Shown: positions 22,705 through 33,330, numbered from the stretch's first letter. The stretch: 64,000 nt of DNA from Nemertoderma westbladi (GCA_032718475.1 JAUCBJ010007021.1:1-64000); one strand, 5' to 3'. Made by a program: numbers and translations. The notes: generated by a model from the letters alone, not told the origin.

Positions 22705-23330
22705 ACCAGTGGTTCTTTTTTAAAAAACCTCTGGTTTTCGAAAATAACCCCAGGTTAATTTGGTGAATTTTTGACCTGCGGTTAATTCGAGGAACCAGAG
22801 GTTTATCGATTCAAAGATAACCTGTGGTTAAATTTTATAAATTAAACCTCAGGTTGTTTTTCGTATAACAACCAGTGGTTGTGCTTAAGTTCAATGGTGT
22901 TTCAGGTTTCAAATAAATGATTTAACCTGTGGTTAATTTAAGGTAAACAGGTGTTTAGGTTTCAAAATAAATGGATAAACCTGCGTTTAATGTGGATCAA
23001 CCGTTGTTTCAGGTTTCAAATATATGGTTTAACCTGTGGTTAATTTAAGATCAACCGGTGTTTCGGGTTTCAAATATATGGTTTAACCTGTGGTTAATTT
23101 AAGATCAACCGGTGTTTTTTTTCAAAATAAATGGTTAAACCTGCGTTTAATGTGGATCAACCGTTGTTTCAGGTTTCAAATATATGGTTTAACCTGTGGT
23201 TAATTTAAGATCAACCGGTGTTTCAGGTTTCAAATACATGGTTTAACCTGTGGTTAATTTAAGATCAACCGGTGTTTCAGGTTTCAAATGAGGATCAAGT
23301 CGGTGTTTTAGATTTCAAATAAATGGTTTG
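22705..23330. repeat. Left subterminal array of AACCNNNGGTT motifs
   Basis: Near the end lie separate palindromes (aacctctggtt, aaccccaggtt, aaccagaggtt). Further in are tandem units of about 55 bp combining aacctgtggttaattta, agatcaaccggtg and tttcaggtttcaaat. Likely protein-binding sites of the mobile element, by analogy with subterminal transposase sites. Confidence 0.75.
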
Positions 23331-23449
23331 TTGAATATCAAATATAATATCAAATATCAAATATGTTTATCAAATATAAATGATAATCAAATTATTGAAT
23401 AAATGAATTTACAGTTTCCTAAATCCTAAATGATAATGTATTGAACCAT

Positions 23450-24193
23450 TCACTCTTCCTGATATGGACAATCATTTTTCCTAACAGACATTGCGGTATA
23501 TTCTTCATCAATGTCATCAAGTCCCTTTAGAAATTTGACTGTAGACGAAGAAGCCTTCCTTTTCCCATGCTGCTCGCGATTTTCAAAATATGGAACAATG
23601 TATTCCGCAGTGTCTTTAATCCACGAGAAATTGTTAGAACCAAAGAAGTAAATCCACTTGAAGTTGTCCCCTGGATGCTTGGGCATTGCGGAACCCTCTG
23701 GAGCTCTTTCAGTTCGGGCAGGCCAGAATGGTTTTGTTATACGTTGCCGCGCCCAAACCAACTCACCAACATAGTCACCCTCATCTCGACTATCAGATGG
23801 ACCACTGCAGGTACTAGACGATTTAGATCCATAAGATAATTCCGAGGATTCATCATCAGAAGAAGAATCAAAAATGCTTACTTTCCTCTTTGCACCTCGT
23901 GGATGTGGGACTATCTCCAATCCCTCAGCTATATTATCATCATCCGATAAGCAGAGCAAAGGAGGACGATTTATGACTTCCCGTTTGGTCACTTTTGCAT
24001 CTGGCTCCTTGAGATTAACTTTAGCTATATCCAATGGCGATATGTCTGAAACCTGATCTAAACTTTTACTAGGCAACTGTACCTCAGTACCGGCTTTATC
24101 GTTAGCAGCTGTTGATGGTGTTGAGGACAACTTTCGTTTATTGGCCTTCCTACTCCTAAAGTTGTGTCGGGTCTCGGCATACTGGTAGGTCAC
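23450..24193 (-). CDS. PWWP-domain ORF inside the TIR transposon
   Basis: 247-codon open frame without an ATG at its start: it opens shortly after a stop, and a possible splice acceptor (TACCAG) lies just inside. It is therefore probably a 3' exon or a non-AUG/pseudogene ORF. The N-terminal half is basic then Ser/acidic-rich (IFDSSSDDESSE). The C-terminal half matches a PWWP domain: GELVWARQRITKPFWPA, then WIYFFGSNNFSWI and IVPYFE. PWWP domains bind nucleosomes with methylated H3K36 together with DNA. The aromatic cage-type residues (W in VWAR, F and W in PFWPA) are present. Function in the element is unknown; capture from a host gene is possible. Confidence 0.6.
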   Translation of the reverse strand: MTYQYAETRHNFRSRKANKRKLSSTPSTAANDKAGTEVQLPSKSLDQVSDISPLDIAKVNLKEPDAKVTKREVINRPPLLCLSDDDNIAEGLEIVPHPRGAKRKVSIFDSSSDDESSELSYGSKSSSTCSGPSDSRDEGDYVGELVWARQRITKPFWPARTERAPEGSAMPKHPGDNFKWIYFFGSNNFSWIKDTAEYIVPYFENREQHGKRKASSSTVKFLKGLDDIDEEYTAMSVRKNDCPYQEE

Positions 24194-24880
24194 CGGTCAG
24201 CCGGTAGGTACTGGTGTAGCAGAGAATTTCCACCCCTGAACCCCCTAAAAATTCACCACCCGGTTACGCCTACTGGCCTATCAGCCTATGTGACAGTTTT
24301 AATTAGGGTTAAGGCCTGGCCAACTACTGAACTACAGAACTAACCAACCGCATAGCTGCATTCCTGCATAGGCCTAACCAAACCAAAATAATAAACCAAA
24401 TAAAGAAATATAATATACCGTACTCAGGTACCGTACTCATAATACAGTAATATACACACAGACTGACAGATATAGCTACAATCCAAGAAATACAGAAATA
24501 GTACCGGTACAACTACAAAACAAAAATAGTACCGGTACACTACCCTACACAGCCCTACTACAGCAGTACTGTACTACTGTTCTGTACTACCGGCAACCGG
24601 TACCACTACTGTACCAGTGGCAGTGATACACTGCATCACTGTAATCAAATTTCAGGATTGTACCGGTACCGATTCTGCGATTGCAGGACAGCGCAGGATG
24701 GCAATGGCACTTTCACAAAAAATGACTGAATTATGATAGGCCTATGACAGTATGAACAAATTGCAAAATTAGCGGTCAACTTATGGTGGTTTATTCAAAC
24801 ATCCCTAAGACATACATTGTAATTTATAACACATTTTTGTTCTACTACTAGGATCGGCATGCTGCATTGCAGCTGCATTT

Positions 24881-25591
24881 TTAGGAATGCTGTGCCGGCT
24901 TGTCAACAAAATTGCACCGCCACAACTCCCTATCACCCATGACATTTGCTAGATCATCCGCATCTTTAAGGCCAGTGTCCTTTAAGATGCGTCTCAAGAA
25001 AGTCATGGTCTGTCCACCATGCTTATTCACTCCATGAGGCTGCCCAAGTACAAGATTATGCACTGGCTGGTCCTCACGGCGAAAGCAATGTCCTGCAAAG
25101 CGGAGGCGATTTTGTTCTAGTGTCAAGCTTGGGGGAACCAATGAGACACCTCCAATGTTATATAGTGTCTGGTTGGAGATGTGTGCATTGTACTTGACAC
25201 AATGAACCCGGCGTAGCATTCTTGTGAATGTGCCATCCAGAGATTTGGTGTCCTCAGCAGTTAGAGCCCAGCATGGACTCCCGTAGAGGAGTACTGGAAC
25301 TACTGCTGCTCTAAATAATCGGACCTTAAGTTTCCGATTAATTCTAGGTGACTTCCAAATCCTGGAAAGCCTATTCAAGGCTGCCCATGCCTTTCCCTTA
25401 CGTATTCGAAGGTCCTCACCTGACTTCCGGATCCATGATCCCAGGTAACAGAAGTCGTCCACATGCTCAAGCATACCATCCTTTGAGCTTATGCTCATCC
25501 GATCAGAGACTTGCTGAGGACTTTCAAAGTTAACTGTCAGAATTTTGGTCTTTCTGGAGTTAATAAAAAAGACCAACACTAGAAGCAGCAT
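24881..25591 (-). pseudogene. LINE RT fragment, thumb and C-terminus
   Basis: Continuation after a frameshift. It contains FINSRKTKILTVN, FCYLGSWI, a YGSPCWALT region, RLRFAGHCFRRED and the terminal VMGDRELWRCNF. This order is typical of RTE-like elements. The C-terminal part is the piece related to the satellite units. Confidence 0.82.
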
Positions 25592-25645
25592 GCTCTAATG
25601 AGCTGAGGAGCCGTTGGGCTCCCTCTAATGATTCTGAGAGTACTC

Positions 25646-26272
25646 CTACAGTAAGTCATCAGCAAAGTCTAGATCAGTTAGGTACTTGGCAGGATTTCCT
25701 CGACTTCTGGAGCCAGTAGGTGGAGTTATCATCACCCCATCATCATTATGATGATCTAAGGACATGCGTAGAACATAGTCAACCACAATAATGAACAAGA
25801 ATGGTGCAAGTGTGTCTCCTTGGAGGACGCCCCATAACACTTCAAATGGTTCTGTGTCACCGTCAACAGTAGACACAAATGTTGTCGAACCATCGTATAC
25901 TGATCTGATTGCTGCAATAATTTCATCAGGAATCCCATATAATGAAAGTATGCTGAACATACGTGACCGAGAGAGTGAATCAAAGGCCTTGAAGAAGTCA
26001 ACAAAGATAACAGCCAGATGCCTGTCTTTCTTTTTTGATAATTCTTCAATTATCCTTCTAAGTGCCAAAATGGGCTCCATGGTCCCACGACCTTTACGGA
26101 ACCCATTCTGATTTCCACGGAGCAGTCTCTCAATGGGATCCCTGATGCGATTTAATAGAATCCTATTGTATAGCTTTGCAGCAATCGAGATCAATGAGAT
26201 TCCCCGAAAAAAAAAACCATAGAGTGTTAGGTTGCCCTTCTTGGGAACTGGCACCAACTTATTTGTTTTCAT
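25646..26272 (-). pseudogene. LINE RT fragment, N-terminal part
   Basis: Encodes RT motifs GISLISIAAKLYNR, NGFRKGRGT, FVDFFKAFDSL, GVLQGDTLAPFLF and LTDLDFADDL. The catalytic Asp pair is present. The frame is lost just after the ADD box and resumes in another frame at 25591, and the 5' end is abnormal (GFFFRG where NYRG is usual). Confidence 0.82.
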
Positions 26273-26379
26273 TTCTTGTTTTCATTTCTCATTTTTGTTC
26301 AACATGATATAGTAGCATTCAACAAATATAAGGGAATGCTTGATTTATGTTATAAATAATGTAAAACATGTAAATCATG

Positions 26380-26895
26380 TTAAACAATTGTTAAATATTT
26401 ACCTGATAAAACTTGTTACATAAAAACGTACTTAACAAACGTCTTAAGATTGTTTACATGATTGGATATTATGTTATTGATCACTACCGTTTACTGTGTT
26501 GTAAACAAACTGTGATTTGAATTTTTGTAAACCACCGGTTACTGTGTTTTAAATCAACGGTTATATGTATTTTTCAACCAATCGATTAATGTAAGTTTTA
26601 AACCACCGGTTACTTTGTATCAAATAATATGAACCGCCGTTTATTCCTAAGTCAAACACTGTTTCTGTTTTATGATAGCAATTACAATCCGGAAAACCAC
26701 CGTTTCAATGTAACACTGCAGTTTGAAACCACCGTTTCAATGTAACACTGCAGTTTGGGAAAATTTAAACCACCGTTTCAATGTAACACTGCACTTTGGG
26801 AAAATTTAAACCACCGTTTTAGCATATGCCAATTTGTAACCAGCGGTTTTAAAAGAGCAACCATCGGTTGAAAATTTTATACCAGAGGTTAAAAA
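26380..26895. repeat. Right subterminal array of AACCNNNGGTT motifs
   Basis: Contains 'aaccaccggtta', 'aaccagcggtt', 'aaccatcggtt' and three tandem copies of a ~36-bp unit with accaccgtttcaatgtaac. Orientation is opposite to the left array, as expected of the two ends of one element. Confidence 0.7.
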
Positions 26896-26997
26896 AAGAG
26901 CCGCCGAACAATTTTTTCAGTGTACCTATGACCGCTATGAGGTTGGAGGTAGTATAATCTGTAGGCCTACCGATACACATGGTGGTTCAGTATTTAC

Positions 26998-27126
26998 CTT
27001 GCGAGGAACCACAAGATCCGGAGCATGTGTTAACAACAATGGGAGATTGGTTCTCACAGAAAGTTCCTGTTACATCTTGGATTGTTATCGTTCCTAAATC
27101 AGTGTCTTTGTCGTTGCATTTCAGAT
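26998..27126 (-). CDS. Mucin-type CTCK protein, exon with first half of cystine knot
   Basis: 43-codon exon (phase 1 in and out), acceptor CTTCCTTGTAG, donor GTAAAT. It encodes the start of the CTCK domain, ending in the signature VNTCSGSCGSS, which is the first CxxxC of the knot. The intron to the next exon (22403-26997) is filled by a TIR transposon and a LINE. The split of the knot over two exons is supported by exact phase agreement. Confidence 0.85.
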
Positions 27127-27287
27127 CTACAAGGAAGTAAAGTTAAATTATTATACGTTATGGTAACTTCTTTCGCGCACGTTAATTCTCTGATCAAAAT
27201 TGGATTAAATTCGCAAAGGTAGGACTACATTTACATAAATAAATTGGAGTTGAGCTGATAATGCAACTGTAATTAAAGATGTAATAA

Positions 27288-27373
27288 GGTTTTGTTCAGA
27301 AATGGGAAATATGAGAAAGCGCCTCACCGGGGGTTGACGCGCTTTCTCATTTTTTCCAGTTCTGAACAAAACC
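27288..27373. mobile_element. Short hairpin MITE
   Basis: The two arms (GGTTTTGTTCAGAAATGGG... and its inverse, ...CAGTTCTGAACAAAACC) pair along about 35 bp with a few mismatches around a 14-base loop. AT-rich flanks look similar (taataa / ataata). It lies in the 836-base intron between a VWC-like exon and the CTCK exon. A small MITE or a transcribed hairpin are both possible. Confidence 0.55.
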
Positions 27374-27853
27374 ATAATATCACATTTACATGCATACCAA
27401 ATACCATCAAATTTGACAGAAATCAAATTTTATCCTTGATGACCATTATGAATGAGCAGGCTACTGTAGACAGTCTTCCAGACTGGTGGACAAGGCCGTA
27501 TTGTTCGGTACTCAACTGTATGATAAGTCTAACAGACTCGTGGCTCGCCTCTCGTACTGAAGACGACTCACATACTCGCATACGACCTCCAACGAAAAAA
27601 TTCAGCAAGGCAGCAAAATGTACTACAAACTGGTACGTTGTGGTACTGCTGTCTACCTGCTGTACCTAGACTGGTATGGTGGGTTTCTCGCGCAATTTGC
27701 TCCTTTATATTTTTAAACTATAGTTATATATATAGTAGACATGGATTATATTAAGTAGGCCATGGATTATAATTATTGATATATTACAATTGCAGAGCTA
27801 AATAAATATAAATTTATCAACTTGAAGAAACTAAAAAATACAAAATATCTCAG

Positions 27854-27990
27854 CAGCAACAGACACCTACTTAAAGGTATGCATGTACAACATACATCCG
27901 CAACTGACACTAAACTTATAGTATGTATGTACAACATATATATATCCGCAACTGACACTTACTTATAGGTATGCACGTGCAACATATCCC
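27854..27990 (-). repeat. Triplicated exon-intron junction (~45-bp units)
   Basis: Three imperfect copies of a 44-48 bp unit. The rightmost copy spans the real splice junction of exon 27963-28083, containing about 29 exon bases (gtgcatacctata...) and the GTAAGTGTCAGTTGCGG of the intron. The other two copies lie in the intron and retain pseudo-donor sequences (aagtttagtg, aagtaggtg). Confidence 0.8.
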
Positions 27991-28083
27991 GTTTGCAATA
28001 TCGTCAGGATCAACAGAGAGCACTGGTTCATAGCCCGGTTCGCAGGTGGGGCATTCTGTGATATCGCATTGAGGGGGAGGAGT
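27963..28083 (-). CDS. Mucin-type CTCK protein, VWC-like exon 3
   Basis: 40-codon exon (phase 0 in, phase 1 out). It encodes a Pro-rich start, then cysteines in the order CDITECPTC and CCTC, the closing pattern of a von Willebrand C-like module (CCxC). The last 29 exon bases and the following intron bases are duplicated twice more in the intron (see repeat 27854-27990). Confidence 0.75.
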
Positions 28084-28638
28084 CTATGGGAGGAAAAGGA
28101 GATATTGTAAAGATTACATGTTAATAAATATGGTAAATATAATAAATTTATATATGTGGGCGAAAAGGGTTATAATCCCAAATTGTTATTAATACTACTT
28201 GGGCGTCATTTTACAACACACGCTGTGTTTTAGTATTCATCTCAAATTAAAAAACATCAAAACCTAGGCGCAATTGGAGCCCTAAAACACCTTCATTTGC
28301 TTTCAGTCAAAACAATTTTAAAGATGATATTTAGGATGAAAATAGCGTCAATAATCAATTACACCCTATCTGAAATTGGCCCGCACCTTTTAAGTTAAAC
28401 CAATTAAAAGAAATCGAAAAAGCAAAATATCAATTTTTCAAACGCATGTTGGGTATCAACACATTGGATTCTTCCACCGCGCCTCTACATCTAGTCGCCG
28501 AGCGCACTTTGTAAAAGACCTCCTAACTAAATCGCCTCATCTATTCAACGGCGATGCAATCAACCAATGCTGCAATGCCAACCAATAACCGCAATTTCGT
28601 TCAAGAACGGTTTTGCGAGGGACCCGGTTTGAATATTA

Positions 28639-28892
28639 CCAATTGGGGTGTCGTTTCAGCCTATTTTAACATATAAACTTAATTTCGCGAATATTTAAAT
28701 TCGATATTCACCATTAAGGTACCTTCTAAAGGAAAGTAGCAGGTTATAATGGTAGTCTTTTCTAACCACAACAATAAACTAAATTTAGGAACACAGTTTA
28801 CAGTAAAATTTTTACATCTAGGCCGGCACTCATTTTTTCACCATTAATTTAACATTAACCCCATGGGACAGCGGAAACGACACCCCAATTGG
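28639..28892. mobile_element. Possible MITE with 19-bp inverted ends
   Basis: CCAATTGGGGTGTCGTTTC at the left is perfectly inverted at the right end, 254 bases apart. No clear target duplication. A part near 28735-28800 (agcaggttataatgg ... aacaataaact) resembles 54855-54920, so it includes a dispersed repeat. The rest of 28084-29370 shows no gene. Confidence 0.45.
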
Positions 28893-29374
28893 AAATTTGC
28901 ACCCGGTTTACATAACAAAATCTGAAAACTTCCAAGCCAGAGTAACCGGTTGTTTCTCATCCACACCTCCTTCCACGGGTTCCATTACCAACTCTGCTCC
29001 AACCCGCTACCAATCCGCCCGCTATCCACCGATTGCATCTGTAAGTTTTGCCCCAACCCATGTCCCGATTGGTACCAATCTCTAGTTTAGTTTGGACATT
29101 GTGCAAATTAATTTTTAATGTCAATTATGTACTCTATTGTACTGTAACTATATGATCTATGTACAGTAATATTTTTAATTCACAATTCTTATTTCTACTA
29201 CATGTATTCAAATCTTATAGGTTGTAGTATTATAAGTTGAGTAAAAAAGTTGATGCAATCCACATTCAGGAAGTCCCTCTAAAGGCATGCATGCCAAATC
29301 TCCCCACGTGCCAAACCTCCCTGGTCTCTCCTACAAAATTACAGAATGATGTTCGTCTTACACTAAGGTGCAGT

Positions 29375-32215
29375 GCAGGCGGACCCCAACATAGCGCCCC
29401 CAGATCAGTCATACACAGTGCCGGCGGACCCCACCATAGCGCCCCCAGATCAGCCATACACAGTGCCGGCGGACCCCAACATAGCGCCCCCAGATCAGCC
29501 ATACACAGTGCCGGCGGACCCCAACATAGCGCCCCCAGATCAGCCATACACAGTGCCGGCGGACCCCAACATAGCGCCCCCAGATCAGTCATACACAGTG
29601 CCGGCGGACCCCACCATAGCGCCCCCAGATCAGCCATACACAGTGCCGGCGGACCCCAACATAGCGCCCCCAGATCAGTCATACACAGTGCCGGCGGACC
29701 CCAACATAGCGCCCCCAGATCAGCCATACACAGTGCCGGCGGACCCCAACATAGCGCCCCCAGATCAGTCATACACAGTGCCGGCGGACCCCAACATAGC
29801 GCCCCCAGATCAGTCATACACAGTGCCGGCGGACCCCAACATAGAGCCCCCAGATCAGCCATACACAGTGCCGGCGGACCCCAACATAGCGCCCCCAGAT
29901 CAGTCATACACAGTGCCGGCGGACCCCAACATAGCGCCCCCAGATCAGTCATACACAGTGCCGGCGGACCCCAACATAGCGCCCCCAGATCAGCCATACA
30001 CAGTGCCGGCGGACCCCAACATAGCGCCCCCAGATCAGCCATACACAGTGCCGGCGGACCCCAACATAGCGCCCCCAGATCAGTCATACACAGTGCCGGC
30101 GGACCCCACCATAGCGCCCCCAGATCAGCCATACACAGTGCCGGCGGACCCCAACATAGCGCCCCCAGATCAGCCATACACAGTGCCGGCGGACCCCAGC
30201 ATAGCGCCCCCAGATCACATGGTCAGCCACACACAGCGCCGGCGGACCCCAACATAGCGCCCCCAGATCAGTCATACACAGTGCCGGCGGACCCCACCAT
30301 AGCGCCCCCAGATCAGCCATACACAGTGCCGGCGGACCCCAACATAGCGCCCCCAGATCAGCCATACACAGTGCCGGCGGACCCCAACATAGCGCCCCTA
30401 CACAGTGCCAGTAGACCAATAACATTGCTCCCCAGATCAGCCATACACAGTGCCAGTGGACCAATAACACAGCTCCCCAGATCAGCCATACACAGTCCAG
30501 TGGACCACATAGCTCCCCAGATCTCAGCCATACACAGTGCCGGGGACCCCAACATAGCGCCCCCAGATCAGCCATACACAGTGCCAGTGGACCCATCACA
30601 TAGCTCCCCAGATCAGCCTACACAGTGCCAGTGGACCAATAACATAGCTCCCCAGATCTCAGCCATACACAGTGCCGGCGGACCCCAACATAGCGCCCCA
30701 GATCAGCCATACACAGTGCCAGTGGACCAATAACATAGCTCCCCAGATATCAGCCATACACAGCGCCGGCGGACCCCTAACATAGCGCCCCAGATCTCAG
30801 CCATACCCATACACAGTCCCGGCGGACCCCAACATAGCGACCCCAGATCAGCCATACACAGTGCCGGCGGACCCCAACATAGCGCCCCCAGATCAGCCAT
30901 ACACAGTGCCGGCGGACCCCAACATAGCGCCCCCAGATCAGCCATACACAGTGCCGGCGGACCCCAACATAGCGCCCCCAGATCACACGGTCAGCCACAC
31001 ACAGTGCCGGCGGACCCCAACATAGCGCCCCCAGATACACAGTGCCAGTGAACCAATAACATAGCTCCCCAGATCCAGCCATACCCATACACAGTCCCGG
31101 CGGACCCCAACATAGCGACTCCAGATCAGCCATACACAGTGCCGGCGGACCCCAACATAGCGCCCCCAGATCAGCCATACACAGCGCCGGCGGACCCCAA
31201 CATAGCGCCCCCAGATCAGCCATACACAGTGCCGGCGGACCCCAACATAGCGCCCCCAGATCAGCCATACACAGTGCCGGCGGACCCCAACATAGCGCCC
31301 CCAGATCACACGGTCAGCCACACACAGTGCCGGCGGACCCCAACATAGCGCCCCCAGATACACAGTGCCAGTGGACCCATAACATAGCTCCCCAGATCAG
31401 CCATACACAGCGCCGGCGGACCCCAACATAGCGCCACCAGATGTCACGGTCAGCCACACACAGTGCCGGCGGACCCCAACATAGCGCCCCCAGATACACA
31501 GTGCCAGTGAACCAATAACATAGCTCCCCAGATCCAGCCATACCCATACACAGTCCCGGCGGACCCCAACATAGCGACTCCAGATCAGCCATACACAGTG
31601 CCGGCGGACCCCAACATAGCGCCCCCAGATCAGCCTACACAGCGCCGGCGGACCCCAACATAGCGCCCCCAGATGTCACGGTCAGCCACACACAGTGCCG
31701 GCGGACCCCAACATAGCGACCCCAGATCAGCCATACACAGTCCCGGCGGACCCCAACATAGCGACTCCAGATCAGCCATACACAGTGCCGGCGGACCCCA
31801 ACATAGCGCCCCCAGATCAGCCAAACACAGCGCCGGCGGACCCCAACATAGCGCCCCCAGATCACACGGTCAGCCACACACAGTGCCGGCGGACCCCAAC
31901 ATAGCGCCCCCAGATACACAGTGCCAGTGAACCAATAACATAGCTCCCCAGATCTCAGCCATACCCATACATAGTCCCGGCGGATCCCAACATAGCGACC
32001 CCAGATCAGCCATACACAGTGCCGGCGGACCCCAACATAGCGCCCCCAGATCACACGGTCAGCCACACACAGTGCCGGCGGACCCCAACATAGCGCCCCC
32101 AGATACACAGTGCCAGTGAACCAATAACATAGCTCCCCAGATCTCAGCCATACCCATACACAGTGCCGGCGGACCCCGACATAGCGCCCCCAGATCTCAC
32201 GGTCAGCCATACACT
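29375..32215 (-). repeat. 45-bp satellite array, inverse orientation
   Basis: About 60 units of 45 bp. The complement contains tgtatggctgatctgggggc and gctatgttggggtccgccgg, clearly the same family as the array at 13736-21245 but inverted. The units are very uniform on the left (29375-30400) and become mixed on the right, with composite units carrying 'atagctccccagat', 'agtgaaccaata' and 'tcacacggtcagccac'. It lies in the intron between two VWC-like exons. Long open frames on both strands reflect unit length only. Confidence 0.92.
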
Positions 32216-32280
32216 TTCCCCGGTCATCCATATTCTCAAGTCCGGTGTCCTTGATCAGGCGTTTGAGTAAAGTCATTGGC
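32200..32280 (-). pseudogene. LINE ORF C-terminus at the head of the inverse array
   Basis: On the minus strand this encodes MTLLKRLIKDTGLENMDD, then RGKCMADREIWG, and runs straight into RYVGVRRHC, the coding sense of the satellite unit. It matches the LINE C-terminus FLRRILKDTGLKDADDL...VMGDREL. This is the second independent place where the satellite starts at that same LINE segment. Confidence 0.75.
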
Positions 32281-32289
32281 TATCCACCA

Positions 32290-32450
32290 CGTCATATATA
32301 CAAGTTACTATAGGTACTCAACACACGTTAAATGCTTACTACTGTACTGTATATAGGTACACAACACACGTCCAATGCTTACTACTGTAAATAGGTGCAC
32401 AACACTTAAAATAGGCCTACTGTAGGTACTGCAAGTTGAACAACACTTAC
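32290..32450 (-). repeat. Degenerate copies of an exon-intron junction
   Basis: The intron after exon 32451-32580 contains three more imperfect copies of the junction (CCTATT|GTAAGTGTTGT). They read CCTATTTTAAGTGTTGTG, CCTATTTACAGTAGTAAGC...TGTGTTGTG and CCTATATACAG...TGTGTTGAG, spaced 35-45 bp apart. Confidence 0.6.
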
Positions 32451-32580
32451 AATAGGTATACAGACACAGCAGTCTTCCAACTCGCTGTCGTAGTGGACTG
32501 TAAATCCTTCTCCGCATTCCAACTGGCAAGGTATGGAGTTACACTGAACCACTCCAACACCTCCTTCACTAACACAGCGA
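32451..32580 (-). CDS. Mucin-type CTCK protein, VWC-like exon 2
   Basis: Exon of 130 bases (phase 2 in, phase 0 out), acceptor TTTATTTAG, donor GTAAGT. It encodes RCVSEGG, VQCNSIPC and a terminal CCVC, i.e. the C-terminal half of a VWC module whose beginning is in exon 51199-51318. Although 18.6 kb separates the two exons, the phase and cysteine order fit directly. Confidence 0.78.
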
Positions 32581-32819
32581 CTAAATAAACAAAAGTAATA
32601 CATATTGGGGTGTTCATGTAGGTAAATATATCTCGTAACTGTCCACGGATCGAACCTGGGAAGCACAGAATGTCAGCACAGCGGGCTCCTTGGTCTAGTT
32701 CAAAAAAAGTACAGATATAGGCCTGCTGTATCTATTTACCATACCATGTTTCTTCAAGATGCTTCCGGTACCAGATTTCACAAATATAAATATAATAAAT
32801 AATAAATAAATGAATATAT

Positions 32820-32935
32820 AAATTAATAAATATATGATTTCAGATAAAAGCCTAACCTAACATATAACCTCACTATATCTTACCATATTTCACATATCTT
32901 ACCATATTTCATTACAACTTACCATACTGCTACTA
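32820..32935. repeat. Island of the 20-bp 'taccatatttcactataact' satellite (left)
   Basis: Degenerate units such as atcttaccatatttcac; remnant of the large intronic array cut off by later insertions. Confidence 0.7.
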
Positions 32936-33330
32936 TTAGGTCGAGCAAGTTCTGTCAGTGGAAATGAGATCCTTCCAGGCTTCCCGATTCTCCATAGTTG
33001 TCGCAATTTCGTTTCTCTCAAGTTCAGTATCCCTTTCAAGTTGATCTATATATGTCATGGCCGGTCGTCCACGACTACGCTTTCCATGAGTTGGTTGCCA
33101 AAAAAGTAGATCTGGTATGACCTCGTCTTTACTTCGCCAGCAGTGCCCACTGAATATTAATCTGCGTGGTTGATACAGGTGGTATTGTACCATAAAGCTC
33201 GGCGTTTGTCATGTGTTGTCTCCAGCTGATGTTTAGGGCTGCCCTTAGTAGTCTTGTGTAGCAACCATCAATAATTCGTTGTTCAAGTGATTTAGTCAGT
33301 GTCCAGGTCTCACCCCCGTACACTTTCCAA
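32936..33330 (-). pseudogene. LINE (RTE-like) 3' fragment
   Basis: Two overlapping frames encode the end of an RTE-like RT protein: GGETWTLTKSLEQRIIDGCYTRLL, then RLIFSGHCWRSKDE and RGRPAMTYIDQLERDTEL, with a frameshift between. A different family from the copy at 24846. Confidence 0.78.

Larger units (their letters stand above)
24846..26276 (-). mobile_element. LINE (RTE-like), 5'-truncated and frameshifted
   Basis: Minus-strand non-LTR retrotransposon inserted within the TIR transposon. It holds most of the RT and the C-terminal region but no endonuclease. Its C-terminal tail (FLRRILKDTGLKDADDL...VMGDREL) is homologous to the seeds of both 45-bp satellite arrays. The same family occurs in the kinase intron (9945-10880). 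Confidence 0.85.
22691..26922. mobile_element. TIR DNA transposon with subterminal palindrome arrays
   Basis: The left end starts CACTGAAAAAT and the right end is its inverse (ATTTTTTCAGTG). Similarity between the ends extends about 50 bases, including CTCTTTTTT and AACCTCTGGT on both sides. TA flanks both ends, consistent with a 2-bp target duplication. Both ends are lined with arrays of AACCNNNGGTT palindromes. The interior holds a PWWP-domain ORF and a later LINE insertion; no transposase was recognised. It sits in the intron between the two CTCK exons. The superfamily is not assigned. Confidence 0.65.

Noticed and set aside
28897-29085. 62-codon plus-strand ORF near a possible MITE
   Set aside because: No domain, no repeat support and no splice context.
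29237-30733. 498-codon plus-strand ORF and several long minus-strand ORFs in the 45-bp array
   Set aside because: Unit length divisible by three with few stops gives open frames on both strands; the array is satellite derived from a LINE tail.
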